From NCBI RefSeq assembly GCF_028618595.1, contig NZ_JAQITE010000010.1, positions 1-60,430 of the forward strand: 60,430 bases of DNA, written 5' to 3'. The notes below the pieces were generated by a model, which saw only the letters and a list, made by a program, of their open reading frames with translations, made no database searches and had not been told where the DNA came from. The position numbers were made by a program, and so were the translations under genes. Below, piece after piece: positions 40,907 to 50,940 of the stretch. The DNA comes from Bartonella sp. AU18XJBT (GTDB lineage Bacteria; Pseudomonadota; Alphaproteobacteria; Rhizobiales; Rhizobiaceae). Every line of letters starts with the position of its first letter. Position 1 is the stretch's first letter.

Positions 40907-41680
40907 TTAATAGCGAAATTGTTCTGATAAAATGCGCTCATCCCATGAATGATTTGAGTCAAAAAGGATTGAAGCTGTTACTTCTGTTGCCATTGAAATA
41001 GTAACTGAATGGACAGATTTAACTTCAATATTATCTGCAGCAGCGTTGACAGGGCGTTTGTCAGGTTCAAGCATATCAAAACGCACTGTTACTGTATTGG
41101 GAAGTAAAGCTCCATGCCAACGCCGAGGGCGAAAAGGGCTAACGGGAGTGAGGGCCATAAGGGGGGCCATAAGAGGTAAGATAGGTCCTTGTGCTGATAA
41201 ATTATAGGCGGTAGATCCAGCTGGTGTAGCGACGAGGACACCATCACAACTTAATTGTTCCATGCGTACGTTGTTATCAATGGTGATGCGAATTTTTGCG
41301 GCTTGATAAGATTGCCGAAAGAGGGATACTTCATTAATTGCAAGCGCCTCGATAAAATCTTGACATTCAGATTTTGCAATCATACGCAGGGGATGGATTT
41401 CTTTTTTATGTGCGACAGCAATACGATGGGGCAATTTTTTTTCATGAAATTTATTCATAAGAAATCCTACAGAACCTTGATTCATGCCATAAATAGGTTT
41501 TCCTGTGTACATGACGTCTCGTACGGTTTGTAACATTGTCCCATCACCACCAATTGCAACAACAATATCAGTTTCTTCCAGAGAAGAATGACCATAAACC
41601 GAAATTAACTTATGGGTAGCTTTGATAGCGTCCTCAGTTTCTGCGGAAATAAAATGAAAGCGACTTGGTAACGTAGTCAT
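40907..41680 (-). CDS. nadK: NAD kinase
   Basis: NadK phosphorylates NAD+ to NADP+. The 257-residue protein shows the diagnostic GGDGTML loop, NQGSVGFLMN and the TPAGSTAYNLSAQGP motif. It is the usual size for alphaproteobacterial forms. It sits next to tRNA-Arg on the opposite strand and marks the end of the housekeeping block. Confidence 0.95.
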   Translation of the reverse strand: MTTLPSRFHFISAETEDAIKATHKLISVYGHSSLEETDIVVAIGGDGTMLQTVRDVMYTGKPIYGMNQGSVGFLMNKFHEKKLPHRIAVAHKKEIHPLRMIAKSECQDFIEALAINEVSLFRQSYQAAKIRITIDNNVRMEQLSCDGVLVATPAGSTAYNLSAQGPILPLMAPLMALTPVSPFRPRRWHGALLPNTVTVRFDMLEPDKRPVNAAADNIEVKSVHSVTISMATEVTASILFDSNHSWDERILSEQFRY

Positions 41681-41941
41681 TTAAAAATTATCCTGATACT
41701 TATAATTTATGTTGTAACTTATTTTTGAGAGTTTTGAAGTTGCAATAAAAACTCTTTTTATAATAAAAAGAGCATTGAATAAAGAGAAGTTATTTCAAGG
41801 TAAAGTATCATTGAAAAGTAAGAGGAATGCGTCGTTAGATAAGTTACAAACAAGTAATTTTTATTAGAATGATAATTTAGCATTGAAGCTAAGAGTATGA
41901 TTAGTTAAAAGAGCATAACTGATTTTAATGATCAGTTTGAA

Positions 41942-42018
<77 letters not shown>

Positions 42019-42448
42019 AATTCTTCAACTTCATATCATCCTAAATAGCAATATTACCTAAAAAGAAACCACTTTACCTCTTCTATGAAAATGGTCGTTT
42101 GAGTTGTTTATTAAGTTTTGTAGCGGATAAGAAAATGATTTTAAGAGAAGTAAAATTTATGGCTGCGTATATAATTTTTCAGTTAGTCATTTTGAATATC
42201 GAGATAAAAAGCCAGATTATCTAAATATGCTTTCAATTTAACTATAAATATTTATAACATAAAAATACATATAATCCAATATCTTATTGTATAACTTATC
42301 TGGCGATGTTGACAGTAGATCGCTAAATATATTGTTCTGAGCATTAAAATAGATAGCTAAATTTGCTTTTATTCTATTTGGGGCGCTAAAGGTTGTTATA
42401 GTGAGATGGAACGCGGATGAGAAATATCACTAGTTAAAGAATAATAAT
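42019..42448. other. Non-coding stretch after tRNA-Arg
   Basis: About 430 AT-rich bases with no open frame I can support and no copy of the tRNA 3' end visible. It is probably eroded island DNA leading into the MFS pseudogene. Confidence 0.5.
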
Positions 42449-42974
42449 GGGAAAAATAATCGTCAAGATTTGAATTGGTTCAAAACGCTGTATCCAGTAT
42501 GGTTATTATGGTTTTGAGAATGGGTATCGGGCAATTTCTCTATACACCAATATTGTCAGTTATGTTGGATGAGTGATTGTTTACCTTTAAGCAACTTTCT
42601 TATATAGTTAGCGCTAATTATGGTGGTTATTTAGTTTGGGGGTATGTTCTTTACGCTTGGCAGAATTTGGATTATATCTCTTGCTCTTCGCATGCTATCT
42701 TGTGCAGCTATAGTAATGGTTGCACTTATTATTTCTATGGCGTTAATACTTAGTCCTTTTGATCCGTTTTGCTGTTGGTATTGCGAGTGTAGCAATGATG
42801 GTTTTGGGTTTTATTATGGTCATACAGCATAGCCATAATCGGCGGATTATTGCTTCGCTTTATGCAGGTGTAGGAGTTGGTATTCTACTAGGTAATGAAT
42901 ATGTTATTATTAGTTTGAACAGGGCGCTTGATGCGATCAACATTTGGTTTGGAGTCGGCTTAATGCTTGTTTAA
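42449..42974 (+). pseudogene. Remnant of a YbfB/YjiJ-family MFS transporter
   Basis: Translation in shifting frames recovers the start of a YbfB/YjiJ-type permease. The first stretch is MGIGQFLYTPILSVMLDE, then an in-frame TGA at 42574-42576, then SANYGGYLVWG. After a frame change come two more membrane stretches, SLALRMLSCAAIVMVALII and RFAVGIASVAMMVLGF, then YAGVGVGILLG. These match the order of the first membrane segments of that family. The C-terminal part is missing. The two short open frames at 42644 and 42759 are pieces of this one gene. Confidence 0.75.
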
Positions 42975-43002
42975 AACTTTTTAAAACATACAGGTTTAAT
43001 TA

Positions 43003-43706
43003 TGACAACGATATCAACAAAACAGCCCCGTTCTTGCTTCCATTGCAAATGAAACCGCTTCTGTTAATAAAAGATCCCAAAAATATGAATTGACCAATCA
43101 AATGGATTGTGACTGGTCATATATTATATCGCATTCGTACTTTAAAAGATTTTGGTGATGTAAAAAAGGCGATCTAGGTGGTTTGATTGAAAATGAAAGC
43201 AACCTCTCTCATGATGGCAATTGCTAGGTTTCTGATAATGCCTGTGTTGTAAAATCTGGTCGTATTTATAAAAGCGCAAGGGGCTATGGCAATGCTGTTA
43301 TTGGTGTCTATGTGTATGGCAATGCCTTAATATGTGATAAAACCCATGTGTATTTTGGTGCTCATGTTTATGACAATGCTCGTTTTTCTTATAATGTTTG
43401 AGTTTATCATTATGCGCGGGTTTATGGGAATGCAAAATTATCTGGTAATGCACGTACTCACAGCAATGCCGCGGTTTATGATCATGCTGTTGTTAAGCAA
43501 GGTTTACGGCAATCTAGAGTGGGGTGTCATGCTGATGTATATAGCTCTGTTTATGGCAATGCCAAGATTTCTGGTTATTTCGTAATTAGAGGTATGTATA
43601 TGGTAATGCAAGAATAAAAAGACATAGCGACTTATATTCGGTTTCCATAATTTGTGAGGTTTATGAAAGCGATAACGTTATTAAGATTGATAAACAGAAT
43701 AAATGA
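43003..43706 (+). pseudogene. Remnant of a phage-associated hexapeptide-like repeat protein
   Basis: In the main frame the segment reads LYRIRTLKDFGDVKKGDLGG, then IENESNLSHDGN, followed by repeats of the kind VYGNA, VYDNA, LSGNA and VYHYARVYGNA. This is the pattern of phage-encoded repeat proteins common in Bartonella prophages. Stops at 43225-43227 (TAG) and 43399-43401 (TGA) sit where Trp-like codons are expected, and frame changes occur near 43030, 43120 and 43590. The gene is dead. The highly hydrophobic open frame at 43334-43585 is only its shadow. Confidence 0.75.
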
Positions 43707-44475
43707 TAGACGAGGGGGGCGCCTTTTTGATGGCTATAAAACCCATCATAAAAGAGAGAATGCATAAAAGAAAGCCGTGCCAAGTGATATGACGCGGCTT
43801 TTAAATAGAGGTACTACAGATCATACAAAAGAAATCAATAATGAACGCATATATACAAAACGTATCATATTGCAAGCACTCTATTCGATTGATTAAAACT
43901 TATCAAAAGGAACGTAAATGAACAGATATGATCTTTATCACTCATTTGAATTACAGAACCTATAAACACTTTTTTATGGCTATAAAACATATTAAGAATA
44001 ACTCCCTCATTTTTGAGGTGGTCATTTGAAACAAAGCACATTATTAAAATGCCTCTTTTAAAACGTTTCAAAATATCAAGCTCAAAATCTAGCTGAGTGA
44101 ATTGAAATAATTTACATTCTAAAATTAAACCTATCAAATAAATTAAAATGCTTGGTAGGTTCATATCAAGATAATCAAGAAAAAATGCGTATTAAGTGAA
44201 TATCTGTAACAAAACCCGTTTTTTACATTTACCAAGCATTGGTTTTTAAAAGCAGCTTTTCATAAGACAATAAACAATCGCTTTTTATAAAACCTAGGTT
44301 TCAACCGTTTCTTATAGAGATCTCATTTTATGTTTCAAACGTTTAAATGTTCATTTAGTGAGATTCTCATAAGTGTATTTTCATTTTGCACTCAAACATA
44401 TAAGTTATCAACTTCCTATTCTTTTCAATTTTTCATCATAAAAAAATCTTTTATTCATCTTGCTTATAAAAAGAA
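43707..44475. other. Eroded stretch after the repeat-protein pseudogene
   Basis: A terminator-like stem lies near the left end. A 99-codon minus-strand frame (43865-44164) has no good ribosome-binding site and no recognisable motif, so I leave it uncalled. Nothing else supported was seen. Confidence 0.45.
43772..43804 (+). terminator. Terminator-like hairpin in the phage remnant
   Basis: AAGCCGTG (43772-43779) pairs with CGCGGCTT (43793-43800), with one G-U pair and a 13-base loop, and is followed by TT. It is probably the old terminator of the phage gene. Confidence 0.4.
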
Positions 44476-46044
44476 TTAGCTTTTTTCTGGTAAGATAATT
44501 GGAGAAATAAGGATTTTAGATATGTTTCGGCGTTCCATTTCAATCACTTTAAAGTGTAAACCATCCGTTTCAAAACTTTCTCCTTCATTTGGTAAATGAC
44601 CAAACTGCCAAAGCATAAAGCCTGCCAGAGTCGTATAACGATCTGCTTCATCCACAAGGTTACGCCCAAGATAACCACTTAAACGGCGGATATCAGCATA
44701 TCCCTCAACAAGAAGACTGCCATTTTCAAGTTGTTCTGCGATCATGAGTTCTTCATCATCATCAGGAAAGTCTCCTGCAATAGCTTCAAGAATATCGGTT
44801 GGTGTCGCAATTCCTTCAAAAGATCCATGCTCATCAACAATAATTGCAAGCTGAATCGAAGAATGACGTAATTGCTCCATCAATCCTAAAACACTTGTGT
44901 TTTCATGAACAACGAGGGGTTCTCGCATAGCTTTTTTCCAATTAATCTTTTTTCCTTCAGCCAAATTCAAAAGAAGATCTTTTGTCAACGCAACGCCAAC
45001 AAATTCATCCACTTTTTCACGCGCAAGAATTAAGCGGCTATGTTTAACCTTTTGTAATTCTTCACGCATTTCATTTTCATCAGCATTTAAATCTAACCAC
45101 TCAATCTCATTACGTGGCGACATGATAGAGCGAACAGGGCGATCAGCTAAATCGAGAACACCACGAATCATCTCCTTTTCTTCTGGTCTGAACAACTCAG
45201 AAGCTGCAGCTTGTTCAGCAATAACATCTACAGTCTCAGCAAGGTGACTATCTTTGCTTCCTCCTCCTAAGAGCCTCAAAACAGCATCAGCTGTTCTACT
45301 GCGTAGATCATTCGTTTTAATCATTTTTTCACGGTTACGACGTCCAATTTGATTAAAAGCTTCGATAAGAACAGAAAAACCAATAGCAGCATACAAATAC
45401 CCTTTTGGAATATGAAAACCAAATCCTTCAACAATGAGAGTAAAGCCAATCATCATCAAAAAACCAAGACAAAGAATTACAATAGTGGGATGACGATTAA
45501 TAAAACGCATAAGAGCACCAGATCCGCACATCATCACTCCCATAGCAGCTATAACTGCGATATACATAACTGCTGCTTGCTCTTTTGCAATCATACCTGT
45601 TGCGGTAATAATGCTGTCTAGTGAAAAAACGGCATCCAGCACCACGATTTGAACAATTACTTGCCAAAAAACAGCATAAGCAACGCCTGTTTTTCTTTCA
45701 TGTGATACCCCTTCTAACCTTTCATGTAATTCTAGCGTTCCCTTTGCTAGCAAAAAAGCTCCCCCCCCAATTAAAATAAAGCTATGCCAACTAAATACAA
45801 CAGATGAAAGTGAAAGAATTACCCTATCGAGTCTCATAACCCATCCGATAACTGTAAGAAGGAAGAGCCGCATAATTAATGCTAAAGTAAGACCTAGAAA
45901 GCGTGCGCGGTCACGCAAATGTAGGGGCAATTTTTCAGCTAAAATTGCAATAAAGATAAGGTTATCTATTCCTAAAACAATTTCGAGAAAAACCAGCGTG
46001 ATCAAACCAAACCACGCATGGGGATCAGTGATCCATTCCATCAT
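44476..46044 (-). CDS. TerC-family membrane protein with CBS and CorC/HlyC domains
   Basis: The 522-residue protein combines a TerC domain (about 1-240, seven hydrophobic segments, with the acidic membrane motif LEIVLGIDNLIFIAILAEKL and its repeat DAVFSLDSI), a pair of CBS domains (MSPRNEIEWLDL onwards) and a C-terminal CorC_HlyC domain. This is the YegH/YoaE architecture. TerC proteins are linked to metal ion export, notably manganese; the substrate here is inferred. AAGGTAAGGA precedes the two ATGs at 46044 and 46041. The gene is intact between two decayed stretches. Confidence 0.9.
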   Translation of the reverse strand: MMEWITDPHAWFGLITLVFLEIVLGIDNLIFIAILAEKLPLHLRDRARFLGLTLALIMRLFLLTVIGWVMRLDRVILSLSSVVFSWHSFILIGGGAFLLAKGTLELHERLEGVSHERKTGVAYAVFWQVIVQIVVLDAVFSLDSIITATGMIAKEQAAVMYIAVIAAMGVMMCGSGALMRFINRHPTIVILCLGFLMMIGFTLIVEGFGFHIPKGYLYAAIGFSVLIEAFNQIGRRNREKMIKTNDLRSRTADAVLRLLGGGSKDSHLAETVDVIAEQAAASELFRPEEKEMIRGVLDLADRPVRSIMSPRNEIEWLDLNADENEMREELQKVKHSRLILAREKVDEFVGVALTKDLLLNLAEGKKINWKKAMREPLVVHENTSVLGLMEQLRHSSIQLAIIVDEHGSFEGIATPTDILEAIAGDFPDDDEELMIAEQLENGSLLVEGYADIRRLSGYLGRNLVDEADRYTTLAGFMLWQFGHLPNEGESFETDGLHFKVIEMERRNISKILISPIILPEKS

Positions 46045-46483
46045 TCCTTACCTTTTAGAAGCTTAAAAGCGTGCGATTGACAAAAAAAATTCATAGGCTT
46101 TTTTCGTATATTGGATCATGAACATTGAATGTAAAAAAAATTTATATTCAACGAAAAAAAACAGCAAAATATTGTTTGAATCCATGTGATTATTGATAAA
46201 ACAAAACAATGCCCCATCCCGCTTACAACCACAAGAAGGTTCCTCTAAACTTTGCTCGGGCATTATGCTCGATAATCCTCTAAACTATAGGTTCTGTATA
46301 ACAATCAGAACATTTATTTATAAAGATTCCTATAATGGGGTTATTTTTATATAAGATCAAGTGGTGAATATCATATTTTTAACCTTACAGACAATGAGTC
46401 TATATAACAAACAACAAAATATCTGGACATCCATCCTTAGGAGCGTTATAGAAACGTTCATTCTCATCTTTTGGGAAGCTTAT
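46045..46483. other. Gap between the TerC gene and tRNA-Lys
   Basis: AT-rich stretch. A 66-codon minus frame at 46063-46263 has no supporting features and overlaps the probable TerC-gene promoter. Nothing else was seen. Confidence 0.45.
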
Positions 46484-46559
<76 letters not shown>

Positions 46560-47367
46560 CTCGATTTTATACCATAAATAACTTATTGATTGTGTAAATT
46601 TTTTAAGGTACGAGTTGCTAAATAAAATTGGGCAGTAGGATTTCCCATATGTGTTTGTTTAAAAGTAAAGATTGTTGATATAGCTTAGTCATCAGGTTTT
46701 GTACTTTTAGGGGATTTAAAGATCTTTTAATGCGTATTGTTTCTTTTTTAATCAATTGGTAAGGAGAAGTTTCTTACCGACAATTGTGTTATTTAAAGGG
46801 GTATAAAAATCAACGGTTTTCACTTCTTTTAATATAAATTGATTAAATTTTTTTGGATTTTTAGCATATTGTCTAAAGATAGAAGAAAATTTACACTTTA
46901 GTTGTGTCAGAAGCGTGAATATTTTTTGGTAACTCTCCCACTTAAATAAAAGATATCTGTAATAATCATCAGTATTCCAAGAGGATAAATCAAGATAAAA
47001 CAAAGTAATTAGCTGGACATAACAAGAATAAAATTAGATCAGCTTAATTATTTAAAGCTCATACCTGCTAAACAACAGAAAATAAGCTTTAATAAGGCTT
47101 AAAGTTTTTAAATATTAGATTGTACAGTTACGCTATACTATTTTCCCGTTAGCTTAATCTCTAAAAATATAAACATTAAGAAAACTGCTCAGAATCATTA
47201 TAATATATTGATTTATAATAATTAATTATTCTTTGTTTGAAAAAACTTTAATATCATAAACTTCTTTTATTTTAATCCCTCTTATAATGAATCAATTAAA
47301 ATCATTCATTTGTGCATCATAAATGGGATTAACGTGTGGATAAAGACTATTGAAGAAAAGCATAAAA
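46560..47367. other. Decayed DNA between tRNA-Lys and the integrase relic
   Basis: A minus-strand frame at 46752-47003 (83 codons, TTG start, no ribosome-binding site) ends with the segment EVKTVDFYTPLNNTIVGKKL, which looks protein-like. It may be the 3' remnant of an unknown gene. The rest is AT-rich with no supported gene. Confidence 0.4.
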
Positions 47368-47640
47368 ATGATTTTTATTAACGTTCTTAGGCGCTAAAAG
47401 TTATCACAGCATTGGAAAAATAGTATAATGGTGCAGTCTTGCTCTTTTATTAAGTATAAAGATGACGCTGCAACAATGGCTTTACTATTATACCATTCAC
47501 GGGTGTTGTTTTGTAATGGGAAGAGCGCTGAGAGAGGTTTCTTAAAAAAGATATGTAAATTGGCAACACGATGGTGTTTTTTCTCTTTAAGAGGCTTGAT
47601 TCTATTAAAGAACGTAACAAACAAAAGCGTGACGCAATAT
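47368..47640 (+). pseudogene. Relic of an integrase gene homologous to the one at the left edge
   Basis: The DNA aligns along its length with the first 270 bases of the minus-strand integrase at 1-297, starting from its ATG (47368). The best block is 47602-47636, identical at 32 of 35 positions to the complement of 22-56. The block encodes SIKERNKQKRDAI, against PIKERNKQKREAI in the intact copy. Frame is lost by several indels and stops, so the short open frames on both strands here are spurious. No integrase homology is seen after about 47640. Confidence 0.8.
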
Positions 47641-48120
47641 GTATACACATTATTCCTATATTTTTGAGAAATAAAAATTTTGTAAAGTTTTTTCTTGCCT
47701 TTTTGTATGATCATTTGCGAGATTTTTTATTAAAAGGGTCCTTTAATTATTATTTATCTATAATACTTTTTCTTTTTCAAATAATAAAATGAAGTTATTT
47801 TCAAATAGAGGTCCTTAATTTTGAGCATATATTTTTTGCAAAAAATTTTGCAATCATATGCTTTATCCAACATAAAAATCGATTACACAATGAAATAGTA
47901 TCTTTAATATTCAAGCTTATAGGAGTTTTTTTTGAAAGGAAAATAGAAAAATATTTCTATGTTTTTTATAAATAAGATTTTTATAAAAGGGGACCTTCAA
48001 GTTTCAATGTGAAAAAGATAAATAAATAATGATTGTATTAATTTACATATATAATTGAATTTAGCGTGATTATAATCATTTATAGGTACACAAAAAAAGA
48101 AGTCGTTGATAGCCTTTTAT
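47641..48120. other. AT-rich gap after the integrase relic
   Basis: No supported gene. A nested inverted repeat lies around 47824-47861: GCATAT with ATATGC outside, TTGCAAAA with TTTTGCAA inside. Whether it acts as a terminator is unclear. Confidence 0.4.
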
Positions 48121-49074
48121 TTATTCAGGTGGTGTTTTGGAGGCTCTTTTCCAATATTGTTGCGCTTCAAAAATGACGACCACAAACAATGAAATGATGA
48201 ACGGTATAATCAAATAAAACATTCTAAAGACAATAAGTGCTGCAATAACATCAGTTGGATTTATGTTGGGCATGCCTGTTATGAAGAGAGCTTCAAGAAC
48301 TCCTACTCCTCCTGCTGGAGCATTGGAGAGAAGAGTTATCGTAAAAGATGCTAGAAAAACACCAAGAACAGAGATAAAATGAATATCTGCATTGTGTGGG
48401 AGAACAGCATATATAATTCCTGCTGCTCCTAAAAGCTCTAGAGGGCTAATGAGAAGCTGCTGAATCACAATTTTCAGCCGCGGATAGGAAAGTTGAATTT
48501 TCTTACCCAAACGTAAGGGTTTTAACTGAAGCCAGCTGCCAAACGTATAAAGTGCTATACAGCTGAGTAAAATTGCTCCAACCGTTGTTCCTAGCCATTT
48601 AGGAAGTTCTTTATGAATGAGGGTGATAATTTCGGGTTGCAGCACCAAAACGATTCCAAAAAGTAAGATTGTGCCGATTACAAAAGTAAAAGAGCAAAAA
48701 CCTACTAATATGGCGATTTCTGTTCCGTTTAATCCTTTCATTTTATAGGCACGATAGCGCACAACGGCACCAGAAAAAACTGAAGCACCGATATTGTGTG
48801 AAAGAGCGTAGGTTGTAAATGAACATATAGCGATAAAAATCCAAGAAATTTTATGGCCTAGATGTTGCAAGGCAATTCGATCATATCCAGCAAGAGCAGC
48901 ATAAGCTAGGAGAGAACATAAACAGGCTAATAACCATTGCTGTGCATTTAAATCGCTCAAGCGCTCCAATACATCCCCAAATGAAATGGTAGAGAGCTTC
49001 ATGTAAAGAATTCGAATAGATACCAGCATTGCTAAGATACCAATCAATGGCCATATAAATTGCTTTATTTTCAC
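48121..49074 (-). CDS. UPF0104 / LPG-synthase-like membrane protein (YbhN type)
   Basis: The 317-residue protein has about eight hydrophobic segments and the lysylphosphatidylglycerol synthase transmembrane fold, seen in SFTTYALSHNIGASVFSGAVVRYRAY and in the C-terminal SNAPAGGVGVLEALFI motif. It lacks the soluble aminoacyl transferase domain of MprF, so it is probably a YbhN-type protein of unknown membrane or lipid function. It starts 15 bases after the antiporter gene on the same strand, indicating an operon. Confidence 0.85.
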   Translation of the reverse strand: MKIKQFIWPLIGILAMLVSIRILYMKLSTISFGDVLERLSDLNAQQWLLACLCSLLAYAALAGYDRIALQHLGHKISWIFIAICSFTTYALSHNIGASVFSGAVVRYRAYKMKGLNGTEIAILVGFCSFTFVIGTILLFGIVLVLQPEIITLIHKELPKWLGTTVGAILLSCIALYTFGSWLQLKPLRLGKKIQLSYPRLKIVIQQLLISPLELLGAAGIIYAVLPHNADIHFISVLGVFLASFTITLLSNAPAGGVGVLEALFITGMPNINPTDVIAALIVFRMFYLIIPFIISLFVVVIFEAQQYWKRASKTPPE

Positions 49075-49089
49075 GATTCTGTATCCATT

Positions 49090-50841
49090 TTATGTTTTCT
49101 GTAAATCTTCATGATTGAGCATATTCCTTACAGATCTTCGTTCTGTTATATACTCTATAATGCCATTGGCAATTTCTTCATCATCTGTTACTACAACATC
49201 AGCACCTAAATCAATGAGATAAGTTGTTTCTGTGTCGGATAATGCATGTGTGATTATCTGGATATCTTTTTTCATATCACGTATATTCACGATACATTCT
49301 CCTACTTCAATGGTACTTCGCATTGTAATAACAACTTTATGTGCATTATTTATATTTGCTGCGTTCATTATTTCTTGTTGAATGATATTGCCACAAATAG
49401 CCTCAAAGCCATCTGCAATCGCTTTATCAGAGAGGCGTTTTGATTCTTCTACGATCACTATAGGTTTATCTCTATTGATTAAAGATAATGCAACACACTT
49501 ACCGATACGACCATAGCCAATAATTACGATATGGTTATTTTTTAAGGTCATCGGTAAAAAATCTTGGTCTGGGTCTTGTGGATCAATATCAATAATTGTT
49601 TGGGTGTTTTGTGAAGATGCAGAATTTTTTTCTAGATGTTTTTTAATTTTATTACAGGCAATGAAAACAAGAGGATTGAGCAAAATAGAAAAAATTGCTC
49701 CTCCAAGAATTAAATCATGAGCGTCATTGTTTAAAAGTCCTAAGCTTAAACTTAAACCAGCAAGGATAAAGGAAAATTCTCCGATTTGGGCAAGGCTTGC
49801 AGCAATAGTCAAAGCTGTTGCATTAGAATAGCGAAAAGCCTTAACGATGAAAAAGGCAACAGCAGATTTTCCGATTACGATAATAAATAAGGTTGCTAAG
49901 AGAGGAAAAAAATGAGTTAAGAGTTTCTCTGGGTCAAATAACATGCCTACAGAAACAAAAAAGAGAACAGAAAAAGCATCGCGCAGTGGTAAGGATTCTT
50001 CGGCGGCACGGTGGCTTAATTCTGATTCGCTCATAACCATACCAGCAAAAAAAGCACCAAGAGAAAGAGAAACACCGAATAAATGAGCGGCTCCGAATGC
50101 TACTCCTAATGCAATAGCAAAGACGCTAAGACGAAATAATTCACGTGATCCCGATTGTGCGCTCATTTTTAAAAGCCATGGGATAACGCGTCGCCCAATG
50201 ACGAGCATAAGTGCGATAAATACAATCACTTTCAGTATGGTGAGACCAAAAATACCCCAAATACTTAAATCCAACCATTGAACAAGAGGATCCAACGCTT
50301 CTTTTTTGGTATTGCTGAGTGCACTTGCTAGGGAAGGGATGAGGACAAGTATAAGGACCATTGCTAAATCCTCAATAATCAACCATCCAACGGCAATGCG
50401 TCCTTTTTCTGTTTCAATAAGATGACGCTCTTGTAAAGCGCGTAGCAGGATAACAGTACTTGCTATGGATAAAGCGAGGCCGAAGATCAAACTACCACTG
50501 AAACCCCATCCCATAATCAAACCAAGGCACAAACCTAGAAAAGTAGAAAATGCCATTTGTGCAATAGCAGCGGGGACAGCAATAGCTTTGACAGACAAAA
50601 GGTCTTTTAATGAAAAGTGGAGCCCAACACCAAACATTAGCAAAATAATACCAATTTCAGCAAGTTGATTAATAATGACGGAATCTATTTTAAATCCGCC
50701 TGTATTGGGTCCCACAATAACACCAGCTAACAAATAGCCTACAAGTGGTGAAATACGTAAACGGCTAGCAAGCATTCCTAAGAGAAATGCTAAACATAAA
50801 CCTGCAACAATAGTTGTGATAAGTGGTGTGTCGTGGAGCAT
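49090..50841 (-). CDS. YbaL-type CPA2 cation/proton antiporter with TrkA-N domain
   Basis: This 583-residue protein has an N-terminal Na+/H+ exchanger domain of the Kef type (RISPLVGYLLAGVIVGPNTGG and later segments, about 12 membrane spans) and a C-terminal Rossmann TrkA-N domain with GYGRIGKCVALSL and a following acidic residue, which would bind NAD(H) or another nucleotide. Such proteins move K+ or Na+ against H+. The specific ion cannot be seen. It lies downstream of secDF on the same strand. Confidence 0.9.
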   Translation of the reverse strand: MLHDTPLITTIVAGLCLAFLLGMLASRLRISPLVGYLLAGVIVGPNTGGFKIDSVIINQLAEIGIILLMFGVGLHFSLKDLLSVKAIAVPAAIAQMAFSTFLGLCLGLIMGWGFSGSLIFGLALSIASTVILLRALQERHLIETEKGRIAVGWLIIEDLAMVLILVLIPSLASALSNTKKEALDPLVQWLDLSIWGIFGLTILKVIVFIALMLVIGRRVIPWLLKMSAQSGSRELFRLSVFAIALGVAFGAAHLFGVSLSLGAFFAGMVMSESELSHRAAEESLPLRDAFSVLFFVSVGMLFDPEKLLTHFFPLLATLFIIVIGKSAVAFFIVKAFRYSNATALTIAASLAQIGEFSFILAGLSLSLGLLNNDAHDLILGGAIFSILLNPLVFIACNKIKKHLEKNSASSQNTQTIIDIDPQDPDQDFLPMTLKNNHIVIIGYGRIGKCVALSLINRDKPIVIVEESKRLSDKAIADGFEAICGNIIQQEIMNAANINNAHKVVITMRSTIEVGECIVNIRDMKKDIQIITHALSDTETTYLIDLGADVVVTDDEEIANGIIEYITERRSVRNMLNHEDLQKT

Positions 50842-50940
50842 GGATTATTTACTATTCTTGATCAAAAATCGAGTGAGTGAAAATGACTACATTTCTATGA
50901 GAAGAGAGGAGAGATGTATCATACGCATTAAAGGACATTT

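Noticed and set aside
42759..42974. VirB2/TrbC-like two-helix pilin
   Set aside because: Topology fits superficially, but the sequence and the upstream fragments match the start of a YbfB/YjiJ-type MFS transporter better.
43334..43585. Methionine-rich hydrophobic 83-codon frame that looks like a membrane protein
   Set aside because: It is an off-frame reading of the repeat-protein pseudogene; repeated GGCAATGC units create the M and F codons.
43200..43620. CRISPR-like or satellite repeat array
   Set aside because: The short periodic units are irregular and translate as hexapeptide-type protein repeats.
43865..44164. 99-codon minus-strand open frame
   Set aside because: No ribosome-binding site or recognisable motif in a decayed stretch.
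47394..47792. Six overlapping small open frames on both strands
   Set aside because: They are shadows of the integrase relic at 47368-47640, whose homology crosses all of their frames.
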